A stretch of DNA of 64,000 nt from Campylobacter sp. MIT 97-5078 (GTDB lineage: Bacteria > Campylobacterota > Campylobacteria > Campylobacterales > Campylobacteraceae), in the NCBI RefSeq assembly GCF_006864455.1, contig NZ_QHLK01000003.1, positions 83,015 through 147,014 on the forward strand, given 5' to 3'. Numbering within the stretch: position 1 is the first letter of the stretch; the number at the start of each line of letters is the position of its first letter. The position numbers were made by a program, and so were the translations under genes. The notes below the pieces were generated by a model that did no database searches, was not told the origin of the DNA, and saw nothing but the letters and a program-made list of their open reading frames with translations. Positions 44,872 to 53,368 of this stretch are shown here, piece by piece.

Positions 44872-46278
44872 ATGGCAACGCGTAAAGAGCACGATCTCAT
44901 TGGTGAGCTTGAGATCAGTGATGATGTGTATTATGGAATACAAACCTTTAGAGCAATGGAGAATTTTAATATTTCTCATAATAGACTCGAAAATTTTCCT
45001 CGTTTTATACGCACTATGGCAAGGGTAAAAAAGGCAGCAGCTATGGCAAACTGCGAATTAGGGCTTTTAGACAAAAAGAAAGAACAAGCTATTATTAAAG
45101 CTTGTGATAAAATTTTAGAGGGTGGGTATTATGATCAATTCGTTGTTGATATGTTTCAAGGCGGAGCTGGAACAAGCACTAATATGAACGCAAATGAAGT
45201 GATTGCAAATATCGCTTTGGAAATTCTAGGACATAAAAAAGGCGAGTATCAATACCTTCATCCAAATGATCATGTAAATCTCTCTCAAAGCACCAATGAT
45301 GCGTATCCAACAGCTCTTAGAATGGCTTTGCATGATTATTTAAGTGATTTAGCTAAGGTTATGGAGCATCTTAAAAAGGCTTATGAAAGAAAGGCAGTTG
45401 AATTTAAAGATGTGCTTAAAATGGGACGAACTCAGCTTCAAGATGCTGTGCCTATGACTTTAGGACGCGAGTTTCAAACCTTTGCGGTAATGATAGGCGA
45501 GGATATAGAACGCGTTTTAGAAGCAAGAAGGCTCGTTTTAGAGATTAACCTTGGCGGAACAGCTATAGGAACAGGTATTAACTCACATCCTGATTATCCA
45601 AAAGTGGTTGAGAAAAAACTTAGAGAAATTACTGGTTTTGAATACAAGGTGGCTAATGATTTGATCGAAGCGACTCAAGATACAGGTGCATATGTGCAAA
45701 TTTCAGGCGTGCTTAAAAGAGTAGCAACTAAGCTTTCTAAAACATGCAATGACTTAAGATTATTAAGCTCTGGTCCAAAATGTGGGCTAAGTGAGATTAA
45801 TTTGCCAAAAATGCAGCCAGGTAGCTCTATCATGCCGGGCAAAGTCAATCCAGTTATCCCAGAAGTAGTCAATCAAGTATGCTTTTATGTAATAGGTGCA
45901 GATGTAAGTGTGACCTTTGCAAGCGAAGGCGGACAGCTTCAGCTTAATGTTTTTGAGCCAGTTATCGCCTATAGCCTCTTTAATTCTATTGTTATGCTTG
46001 AAAAAGCGATGAAGACTTTGGCTGATAAATGTATAGATGGTGTTACAGCCAATGAACAAATTTGTTCTGATTTTGTGTATAACTCCATAGGCATAGTAAC
46101 AGCTCTAAATCCTTACATAGGCTATGAAAACTCAGCTTCAATAGCTAAAGAAGCCTTAAATACAGGTAAAAGAGTCTATGATCTAGCACTTGAAAGAGGG
46201 CTTTTAAGCAAAGAAAGGCTTGATGAAATTTTAACTCCAGCAAATATGCTTAACCCTCAAATGATAGCAAAAAAATAG
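44872..46278 (+). CDS. aspA: Aspartate ammonia-lyase
   Basis: A 468-residue aspartase making fumarate and ammonia from aspartate, central to amino-acid-based growth in Campylobacter. The start is ATG 44872 with AAGGAG. The 60-base extension from 44812 is not supported. The fumarase/aspartase signature GSSIMPGKVNPVIPE is intact, and GRTQLQDAVPMTLG and GGTAIGTGINSHP are active-site segments. In C. jejuni it is Cj0087, directly before dcuA (Cj0088). Here dcuA is decayed. Confidence 0.97.
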   Translation: MATRKEHDLIGELEISDDVYYGIQTFRAMENFNISHNRLENFPRFIRTMARVKKAAAMANCELGLLDKKKEQAIIKACDKILEGGYYDQFVVDMFQGGAGTSTNMNANEVIANIALEILGHKKGEYQYLHPNDHVNLSQSTNDAYPTALRMALHDYLSDLAKVMEHLKKAYERKAVEFKDVLKMGRTQLQDAVPMTLGREFQTFAVMIGEDIERVLEARRLVLEINLGGTAIGTGINSHPDYPKVVEKKLREITGFEYKVANDLIEATQDTGAYVQISGVLKRVATKLSKTCNDLRLLSSGPKCGLSEINLPKMQPGSSIMPGKVNPVIPEVVNQVCFYVIGADVSVTFASEGGQLQLNVFEPVIAYSLFNSIVMLEKAMKTLADKCIDGVTANEQICSDFVYNSIGIVTALNPYIGYENSASIAKEALNTGKRVYDLALERGLLSKERLDEILTPANMLNPQMIAKK

Positions 46279-46287
46279 GGGAAAATT

Positions 46288-46687
46288 AGGGATATCTTAC
46301 TTATACTACAAATAGTTGTTTTGCTTGGTGCTATTTTCTTAGGCGTTCATTTTGAAGGTTTAGGTATAGGCTTTGCTGGTGGGCTTGATTATCTCGTGCA
46401 AGTAGCTGAAAAACTGCGTTCAAATCCAAAGTATATCAACTATTTTACCCCAACCGTTACTTATATTTTGACGCTCTTAGCTAGTCAGGACACACAGCTT
46501 TTTCTATGATATCAGTTATCGTTGAGCTAGCAAAAGAACAAAACATCAAGCCTTCAGCCCCTCTAAGTATAGCCGTTGTTTCAAGCAAATCGCTATCACA
46601 GCAAGCCTAGTTTCAGTAGCTGTTGTATATATGACAGAGGTTTTAGAGCCTTTGGGCTGGAGCTATCCTTGTATATCACAAAAATAA
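46288..46687 (+). pseudogene. dcuA: Remnant of C4-dicarboxylate antiporter gene dcuA
   Basis: The first codon position reads AGG instead of ATG, followed by DILLILQIVVLLGAIFLGVH, the DcuA N-terminus. A large internal part is missing, because after FAGGLDYLVQVAEKLRSNPK the sequence jumps to a segment such as INYFTPTVTYILTLLAS. Fragments VIVELAKEQNIKPSAPLS and VVYMTEVLEPLGWSYP in shifted frames complete it. Stops and deletions are many, so transport function is lost. Its place behind aspA is that of C. jejuni dcuA. Confidence 0.9.
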
Positions 46688-46764
46688 GCTTTTATGTTTT
46701 AAATTCAAACAAAATGAAGCATATTCATTATATACTATTTAGCTTTAAGATTTAAGGAAGAAGT

Positions 46765-48021
46765 ATGTTTAATAAAAAAATCCTAAGCATACCTGCAAGT
46801 GAAGATAAGGAGCTTGAATTAAAAAGAGAAAATCCGCTTGAGTTTAAGCTTGATTTTGATGATAAAAAGCCGGTTAAGGCTTTGTTTTTTCTCATTGCTG
46901 GTTTGGGTGAGGATAGTAATCAAAGCTATCAAGATCATTTGACTGAATTTTTAATCAAAGAATACCAAGTTGCCGTGATACGAGTAAGCTACAACAACAT
47001 AGGACTTCGCCCGCAAAATGGAGCAACTTTTGTTATGGACGCAAAAGATAAGGAAATTTATCTACAAGTAGGCAAAGGTCTTAATATCGACTTTGCAGAT
47101 AATTTTTTTCCACCACATGAGCTTAATCAGCAAGAAACATATCAAGCATGTGCCATACTTAATAACACCATACAAGAAAGACAAAATAAAGGCTTTTACA
47201 AAAAAGCTGTAAAGGTTGGTATTAGCATAAGCGTGCAGCCAGCTCGCAACGAATACTTAAATTTTGGTGTCTTGCAAGCTATGGATATACTCAATGTGTT
47301 ACAATTTATCAAGAAAAATCCACCTTTTATGCTTGAAAAAGATTATAAAACCATTATGTTTGGTTCATCTCATGGTGGATATCTTGCTTTGCTTGCGGCT
47401 AAATTTGCTCCTTGGCTTATCGACGGTGTTCTAGAAAATTCAGCCTATGTAAAGCCACAAATGCGTTTTTTTGGGCTTGGAAGGGATATGGATTATATTA
47501 AAGAGTGTGAATTTCAAGTTAATGAATTTTTTGAGCATGTTGTGTTGTGCTGTGTTACAAAGACACCCTTTTCACTTGATAAAAATTCAAAATATTATTT
47601 TTCAAGCGATCATCACCATATACGAGACATCTTCAATAAAGCTCATTTACGCACTCAAGCAAACTATCCAAAGCCTTATTATATCAGTTATCATAGTATA
47701 AAAGACAGACTTGATCCAGCCCAAAACAAAGAACAAATGTTTGAGCTTTTAAAAGAACTTGATTTTAAAGGCTCGCTTCATATTATCAAAGATGAAAGCG
47801 AAATTGATGGAAGCTTTATTAAAAATTTAGATCATGGCATGGGTATGTCTTTAAAAATGCTTATACAAAAAGAATTACCCACTTTACTTGCTTTAAAAAA
47901 ACACAAACTTTCTAAAAATACACCAAGAGAGATTCTTTATAAAGGCGAAAAACTTGATTATCTTTTTAAAGAAGCTCATGGGGGAGGGCAATTTGAGTTA
48001 GAGCTTTTTAGACATAATTAA
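46765..48021 (+). CDS. DUF2920 alpha/beta-hydrolase-like protein
   Basis: A 418-residue protein of the Campylobacter DUF2920 group (the Cj1305c/Cj1306c/Cj1342c family of the flagellar glycosylation region). KALFFLIAGLGEDSNQSYQD is an oxyanion-hole-like segment and IMFGSSHGGYLALLAAKFAP holds the G-x-S-x-G-like elbow with the likely nucleophile serine. An acidic residue in DRLDPAQNKEQM and the His of LDHGMGMSLKM could complete the triad. There is no signal peptide. In C. jejuni such genes often carry poly-G tracts; this copy has none and is intact. Substrate unknown. Confidence 0.82.
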   Translation: MFNKKILSIPASEDKELELKRENPLEFKLDFDDKKPVKALFFLIAGLGEDSNQSYQDHLTEFLIKEYQVAVIRVSYNNIGLRPQNGATFVMDAKDKEIYLQVGKGLNIDFADNFFPPHELNQQETYQACAILNNTIQERQNKGFYKKAVKVGISISVQPARNEYLNFGVLQAMDILNVLQFIKKNPPFMLEKDYKTIMFGSSHGGYLALLAAKFAPWLIDGVLENSAYVKPQMRFFGLGRDMDYIKECEFQVNEFFEHVVLCCVTKTPFSLDKNSKYYFSSDHHHIRDIFNKAHLRTQANYPKPYYISYHSIKDRLDPAQNKEQMFELLKELDFKGSLHIIKDESEIDGSFIKNLDHGMGMSLKMLIQKELPTLLALKKHKLSKNTPREILYKGEKLDYLFKEAHGGGQFELELFRHN

Positions 48022-48035
48022 ATTTGCCAAAAACT

Positions 48036-49928
48036 TTATGAATCAAATTCTTTTATAAGCTCTGCTTCAAGCTCTTTTAAAGCGTCAAATTCTTTGTTTT
48101 CTTCTTGGCTTTTATAGGTAAAACATACTTTTTTTTCATGCAAAGTGATCTTAAATAAATCGCTTTGTGCATCAATAGCTCTTGTGATAACATCACCTTC
48201 TGCAAAAGCAAAGCGAATTTCATTATAATCTCTACTCCACAAACCGCTTTGATTAAAGACCTTTGCTTGATTGATGATGTTGTTTATTTTTTCGATTCGT
48301 TCTTTTACTTCATTTTCTATTTTTTGTTTGTTTGTAAGTTTTTGTTCAGCTTCTTTTATTTTATTGACTAAATTTCTAAAACGAATGATCTTATCTGTAA
48401 AGCTTTTTGGTGGCTCTTGATGAGCATCTTGCATAGATTTGTAAGATAAAAGTATATTTTGCATATTTGGAATGATAAGCTTATAACTTTCTTGGAGACT
48501 TTTGTAAATCTTTTCACACTCTTCTAGTTCTTGAAGCTTTTGTTTTCCTCTTGTTAAAGCATCATTAATCTGCTTAAAGTCCGATGCATCAACGATAAAT
48601 TTATTTGTATCTCCACAGCATTCTTTGATAAAGCAGTTGTTTAAGAAATGAATTTCATTTGTGCTAGCAAGATTTTCAATATAGACATTTTCAGCATAAA
48701 TTTTTGCGTTGATTGCATTTTTTACAAATGCTGTTTTTGCTTCTAAAATACCACGTTCTAGGGTATCAATTATCGCCACTTCAGCACGCAAAAAGCCTTT
48801 GAGGTTAAAAATTTTTGCGTGTTTTGCATAAATTTTTGCCTTTGAGTGAATTTGCCCTTTGATATTAAGCCTTTCATTGGCTTTAACTATGGTATTTCCG
48901 GCTACAGAGCCGTTGAGATTGATGATTTGAGCTTCTACTGTGATACCTGAATCTATGCCATCATCAAAGCGGTTTGCCATATTTAAGTTTATATTAACTT
49001 CTTCGCCTTCGCTTGCTTTTATGGAGCCTGAACTTTTTAGGCTAAGCTTTTTATCTGAAGTGATTTCATTGCTGATATCAAAATTTAAGTCTTTATTTTG
49101 CATAAAACCATCGATTTTTGCAAAATATTTGATGATTTTATCATTTTCTTCTACTTCGAAATTTCGCTCATTAATTTTTGGACGACATTTTGCTAGCTCG
49201 ACTTTGCGTTTGATGACTTGATTTTTGATATTTTTACCATCAACCCCCGTGCGAACTTTTTTGTATTCAAGCACCAAATCACCCTTATTTAAGGTTGCGG
49301 CTAAATCACCCTTTTCAAATTCTGATTCAAAGTGAGCTTTTTTCTCATCTAAAATTTGGCGAAAATGCATAATAAGCTCATCTGGTTTATCATCAATCTT
49401 TTCAATACCTCTTGCTACTTCAATCACAGCATCATTAATCATACAAATTCCCATACTTACTTGCTCTACAAAGTCTTTAATCAAGGAGCGCAATGCAAAA
49501 GCACGAATGCCTATAAGTAAGTTAAGTTCAATCATTTGACGATAAATTTCTTGCAAAATATCCTCATATAATTCATCATAATACTCAAGGTGCGTATCTT
49601 GCTTGATTATGGCTTGGATATTGATAAATTTTTCATCACATTTAAGCTCAAGCTTAAAACGAGGCGTAGCTTTTTGAATCACTGCGATTTCATAAGTTTG
49701 ATAAATATTTAATTTTTCATTTATAAAAAAGCTATCACTTTCAAAGACATTAAGCTGCGTGCTTTTAAGCTCGATAGACAAGCTGTCATTTGATTCTGTA
49801 TAAAAAGTCGTAAAATGAAGCACCTTAAATGAATGTTCTTGTGGATCAAGTGTATTTTTTTTAAGGTATGCTTCATAGTCAAAAACCGGTGTTTTTGATA
49901 CAAAGCTCGTAAGAATTTGCGAACTCAT
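48036..49928 (-). CDS. FapA/DUF342 polymer-forming protein
   Basis: A 630-residue protein with a DUF342 central region. I start at ATG 49928 (MSSQILTSFVSKTPVFDYEA), with GGAG upstream. TTG 49940 would read through that site. The middle part is a right-handed beta-helix-like array (SGITVEAQIINLNGSVAGNT, KANERLNIKGQIHSKAKIYA, GFLRAEVAIIDTLERGILEA). A coiled-coil follows (EAEQKLTNKQKIENEVKERI). FapA proteins affect polar flagellum assembly in Vibrio, and the homologue in Campylobacter is uncharacterised to my knowledge. It is cytoplasmic and monocistronic, and converges with the DUF2920 gene. Confidence 0.8.
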   Translation of the reverse strand: MSSQILTSFVSKTPVFDYEAYLKKNTLDPQEHSFKVLHFTTFYTESNDSLSIELKSTQLNVFESDSFFINEKLNIYQTYEIAVIQKATPRFKLELKCDEKFINIQAIIKQDTHLEYYDELYEDILQEIYRQMIELNLLIGIRAFALRSLIKDFVEQVSMGICMINDAVIEVARGIEKIDDKPDELIMHFRQILDEKKAHFESEFEKGDLAATLNKGDLVLEYKKVRTGVDGKNIKNQVIKRKVELAKCRPKINERNFEVEENDKIIKYFAKIDGFMQNKDLNFDISNEITSDKKLSLKSSGSIKASEGEEVNINLNMANRFDDGIDSGITVEAQIINLNGSVAGNTIVKANERLNIKGQIHSKAKIYAKHAKIFNLKGFLRAEVAIIDTLERGILEAKTAFVKNAINAKIYAENVYIENLASTNEIHFLNNCFIKECCGDTNKFIVDASDFKQINDALTRGKQKLQELEECEKIYKSLQESYKLIIPNMQNILLSYKSMQDAHQEPPKSFTDKIIRFRNLVNKIKEAEQKLTNKQKIENEVKERIEKINNIINQAKVFNQSGLWSRDYNEIRFAFAEGDVITRAIDAQSDLFKITLHEKKVCFTYKSQEENKEFDALKELEAELIKEFDS

Positions 49929-50226
49929 TTGTAACTCCAAAACTAAGTTTATTTGATATTTAACATATTGTTGATTAATTGTATTTTTCGCATATATTTG
50001 ATTATAAGTTAAAAATAATTATTTTGAGCTTAAAACTTAAAATAAGCTCATTTAGGTGGCAAAAATTCAACACTTCTTTTTTAAAAAAGATTTTATTTCT
50101 TTATTTTTAACCTAAAATTCAACAAAAAAATGTATAATTAATTCTTTTTTATGAAATGTCTAAGCTTTTTAAATCCGAATTTTCGGTGCTTAACATTAAC
50201 TTACCTAAGAAAAAGGAGAAGTATTG

Positions 50227-50535
50227 ATGTATGCGATCATCAAACACAGCGGCAAGCAATACCGAGTAAGCGTTGGCGACGAGCTAAAACTTGATCGTTT
50301 TGAAGCCGAAGAAAAAGGTAGTATTGAAGTCACAGAGGTGCTTGCACTTAGTGACAAAGAACTCAAGGTAGGTGCACCTTTGTTAGCTGGTGCAAAAGTT
50401 GTTTTGGAAGTGATTAATCATGGCAAAGACAAAAAAGTCGTGATTTACAAAAAAAGACGTAGAAAAGACTCAAAACTTAAGAGAGGCTTTAGAAGACAAT
50501 TCACACGCGTTAGAGTAAAAGAAATCAAAGGCTAA
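50227..50535 (+). CDS. rplU: Ribosomal protein L21
   Basis: A 102-residue large-subunit protein. [20 protein letters not shown] and [20 protein letters not shown] are typical of L21. I take ATG 50227 as start, with GGAG nine to twelve bases upstream. It opens the rplU-rpmA-obgE cluster, conserved across bacteria. The leader at about 50150-50220 is AT-rich. Confidence 0.97.
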   Translation: MYAIIKHSGKQYRVSVGDELKLDRFEAEEKGSIEVTEVLALSDKELKVGAPLLAGAKVVLEVINHGKDKKVVIYKKRRRKDSKLKRGFRRQFTRVRVKEIKG

Positions 50536-50545
50536 GGAGTAAAAT

Positions 50546-50800
50546 ATGGCACACAAGAAAGGTCAAGGCTCAACTCAAAATAATCGCGACTCCATAGGTC
50601 GTCGTTTAGGTGTTAAAAAATTTGGTGGTGAGTTTGTTCGAGCTGGCAATATCATCATTCGCCAAAGAGGCACAGCAACTCACATTGGCAACAATGTAGG
50701 CATGGGTAAAGATCACACTATCTTTGCTTTGATTGATGGTTTTGTGAAATTTGAAAGAAAAGACAAAGATAGAAAAAAAGTTTCTGTATATCCTGCTTAA
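50546..50800 (+). CDS. rpmA: Ribosomal protein L27
   Basis: An 84-residue basic protein. [20 protein letters not shown] and [20 protein letters not shown] are L27 signatures. The N-terminal tail reaches the peptidyl-transferase centre. It lies 10 bases after rplU, so it is in the same operon. Confidence 0.98.
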   Translation: MAHKKGQGSTQNNRDSIGRRLGVKKFGGEFVRAGNIIIRQRGTATHIGNNVGMGKDHTIFALIDGFVKFERKDKDRKKVSVYPA

Positions 50801-50868
50801 TTTTTTAGAGGATTTATCCTCTAAAAACTCTTTTATTAACTTCTTTTTTAAATTTAAAGGCTTTTGCT

Positions 50869-51894
50869 ATGTTTATTGATAGTGTAAAATTGGTCCTTAG
50901 CTCTGGAAATGGCGGCAAAGGATCGGTAAGCTTTCGCCGTGAAAAACATGTGCCCTTAGGCGGTCCTGATGGTGGTGATGGTGGCAAGGGCGGCGATGTG
51001 GTTATTGTGTGTAACAATAACGCTCATACTTTGGCTAATTTTAAGGGTAAAAAAGAACTTAGCGCACAAAATGGACAAAACGGCGATAAACGCAACCGCA
51101 ATGGCAAAAGTGGGGCAAATCTTGAGATTTCAGTGCCTGCTGGCACGCAAATTATCGATGATGAAAGTGGAGAAGTTTTATTTGATATGACAACTCACTT
51201 TGAGCAAAAAATATTGCTCAAAGGTGGTAAAGGTGGGCTTGGCAATACACATTTTAAAAATGCAACAAATCAACGTCCAGATTATGCTCAAGCTGGTATT
51301 AAGGGGCAGAGTTTAAAAGTGCGTTTAGAGCTTAAACTTATCGCTGATGTTGGACTTGTAGGTTTTCCAAATGTTGGCAAATCAACACTTATAAGCGTCA
51401 TCTCAAACGCAAAGCCACAAATTGCAAATTATGAATTCACCACGCTCACACCAAAGTTAGGTTTGGTTCAAGTTGGTGAATATGATAGTTTTGTCATGGC
51501 TGATATACCGGGTATAATCGAAGGAGCAAGCGAGGGTAAGGGTTTAGGACTTGAGTTTTTAAAGCATATAGAACGCACTTCTTTTTTACTTTTTGTGCTT
51601 GATCCTTTGCGTGAGTTAAGTTTAAAACAGCAGTTTCAAGCACTCAGCAAAGAGCTTGAAAAATTTTCATCAAAGCTTTATGAAAGGAATTTTGGCATTA
51701 TGATCTCAAAAAGTGATAGTATAGAACTTATGCCCGAGTTAAAAGAGGGGTTTGAAGTCGCTTTTAATGAGTTGAAAGCTTATCTTAAAGCACTTAAAAA
51801 TCCAGAGCGTTTTATCATCAAGGTTTCAAGCTTGCAAAGTATTGGACTAAGTGAGCTTAAAAATGAACTTTTTAAACACATCACTCATATGTAG
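50869..51894 (+). CDS. obgE: GTPase ObgE/CgtA
   Basis: A 341-residue ribosome-assembly GTPase. The N-terminal Obg domain is glycine-rich (SSGNGGKGSVSFRREKHVPL, GGPDGGDGGKGGDVVIVCNN). The G domain follows with VGLVGFPNVGKSTLISVISN, DIPGIIEGASEGKGLGLEFL and MISKSDS. It is essential in most bacteria and binds the 50S subunit. It follows rpmA by 68 bases, the usual order. Confidence 0.97.
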   Translation: MFIDSVKLVLSSGNGGKGSVSFRREKHVPLGGPDGGDGGKGGDVVIVCNNNAHTLANFKGKKELSAQNGQNGDKRNRNGKSGANLEISVPAGTQIIDDESGEVLFDMTTHFEQKILLKGGKGGLGNTHFKNATNQRPDYAQAGIKGQSLKVRLELKLIADVGLVGFPNVGKSTLISVISNAKPQIANYEFTTLTPKLGLVQVGEYDSFVMADIPGIIEGASEGKGLGLEFLKHIERTSFLLFVLDPLRELSLKQQFQALSKELEKFSSKLYERNFGIMISKSDSIELMPELKEGFEVAFNELKAYLKALKNPERFIIKVSSLQSIGLSELKNELFKHITHM

Positions 51895-51896
51895 TC

Positions 51897-52514
51897 ATGC
51901 AAGGTTTTATCCTCCATACCCAACGCGTAAAAGATGAAGACTTGATCGTTTATGTGTTAAGTCAAAGGGCTGTGATTAAGGCATATCGCTTTTATGGTTT
52001 AAGACATTCAAGTATTTTAAGTGGCTATAAGATAGATTTTGAATTAGAAGAAAATCCAAGCTTTTTGCCTCGCCTTAAAGATACACTTCATCTTGGTTTT
52101 AAATGGATTATGAGTCGCGATAAAATGTTTATTTGGCAGGAATTTATACAACTTTTTTATAAGCACTTAAAAGATATTGAGGCACTTGATTCATTTTATT
52201 TTGGTCTTCTTGATGAAAGTTCAAGACGTTTTGAAAAGCAAAATCCATTTCGTGTTATTGTTGATGCTTATGTAAATTTACTTGAATTTGAGGGCAGGCT
52301 TCATAAAGATTTTTATTGTTTTGCTTGTGATGAGGTGATAAATGAAGATGAAGTAGCGCTTATAAGAGGTTTTTTACCTGCTCACAAAGCTCATGCTCTT
52401 AGTTTTAGTTTTGCTAAAAATAAGCTTAAGGACTTTTTTACGCATAAAAATTGCTCGGCTTTTGATGATGAGGAGATCAAAGAGCTTTATATGCTTATCA
52501 AAGAGGGATTTTAG
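51897..52514 (+). CDS. recO: DNA repair protein RecO
   Basis: A 205-residue protein beginning MQGFILHTQRVKDEDLIVYV, the RecO OB-fold start, with helical middle and CFACDEVI where a zinc site partly remains (only two of the four usual cysteines are obvious). RecO loads RecA on single-stranded DNA with RecR. The length fits the short Campylobacterota form. It starts two bases after the obgE stop, so it is in the same operon. The call rests on the N-terminus and context. Confidence 0.75.
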   Translation: MQGFILHTQRVKDEDLIVYVLSQRAVIKAYRFYGLRHSSILSGYKIDFELEENPSFLPRLKDTLHLGFKWIMSRDKMFIWQEFIQLFYKHLKDIEALDSFYFGLLDESSRRFEKQNPFRVIVDAYVNLLEFEGRLHKDFYCFACDEVINEDEVALIRGFLPAHKAHALSFSFAKNKLKDFFTHKNCSAFDDEEIKELYMLIKEGF

Positions 52515-52614
52515 AGTTTTTGTAAATAAAAATTGATGATAAAAACTTCAATTTAAGCTAAAAATCGCTACAATTGACAAAAAATTCACACTCATACTGA
52601 TAAGGGTAAAAATA

Positions 52615-53325
52615 ATGAAAAGCGTTGTTTATGAAGTCGGCAAAAAGGCTTTGTGTTTTTTGGATTTAGCGAGCAAAAGACATGCAAATTTATGCAAAAA
52701 ACTTGAAAATAGCGAAAATTACTATGTTTCTTGTTTGCAAGATAGTGATTTTAAAGCACGATTTTTTAAATGTGAGATCGCCAGCACAGCCCTTGTCCTA
52801 GCTCTTTTAGCAAAGCTAGGCAGTGATGAGTTTGATATGCTTGATGAGGGGTATTTGAGTGCTGAGAGTTGTTTGGGCGAAGAAGAAGCTACTGAAATTT
52901 TAGACTTTTTAAACGAGGCTGAATTTCTCATCATCGATACGAATTTAAAAGGGCACAAGGATTATGAAAATATCTTATTTTTTTGTGCTTTTTTGGCTCA
53001 TAAATTTAGGCTCAAATTTGCTTTTAGTGATGAGAGCGAAGAAGAGCTTTTGATACAAGATGCATTTACACATTTAAAAGAGCTTGATAATTATGATGGT
53101 TTGGTGCTTTTTCGCTTGAAAAATAAGGATAAGTTTTTGCATTGTTCTAAACAATTTTCACAAATCGCTAAGATTAGCGATCAAGCAAATATTCTCATAG
53201 AAAGTGAGTTTTTTAAGCTTGAAAGCAAACTTGTGTGTGATGAGAGCTTAAACACGATCATTGCTTTTTTAGACTTTAATACAAAGGGTTATGATTTTGT
53301 GCGTATAAAACTTACAAAGATATGA
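52615..53325 (+). CDS. Protein of unknown function upstream of pflA
   Basis: A 236-residue acidic cytoplasmic protein that I do not recognise. A segment EIASTALVLALLAKLGSDEF suggests a helical core, and DEGYLSAESCLGEEEATEIL and FLNEAEFLIIDTNLKGHKDY a Rossmann-like region. There is no signal peptide or membrane helix. It ends five bases before the pflA frame and may be co-transcribed with it. In C. jejuni pflA follows the nuo operon, which includes two small unknown genes in place of nuoE and nuoF. A relationship to one of these (Cj1574c) is possible, but I cannot show it. Confidence 0.65.
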   Translation: MKSVVYEVGKKALCFLDLASKRHANLCKKLENSENYYVSCLQDSDFKARFFKCEIASTALVLALLAKLGSDEFDMLDEGYLSAESCLGEEEATEILDFLNEAEFLIIDTNLKGHKDYENILFFCAFLAHKFRLKFAFSDESEEELLIQDAFTHLKELDNYDGLVLFRLKNKDKFLHCSKQFSQIAKISDQANILIESEFFKLESKLVCDESLNTIIAFLDFNTKGYDFVRIKLTKI

Positions 53326-53368
53326 GGCTTTGGTGTTTAAATTTATTTTTTATGGATATAATTATTTT

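Noticed and set aside
46321..46509. A 62-residue membrane protein as a real gene
   Set aside because: It is part of the DcuA remnant. Flanking DcuA fragments lie in other frames, and the start would be a TTG with no ribosome site.
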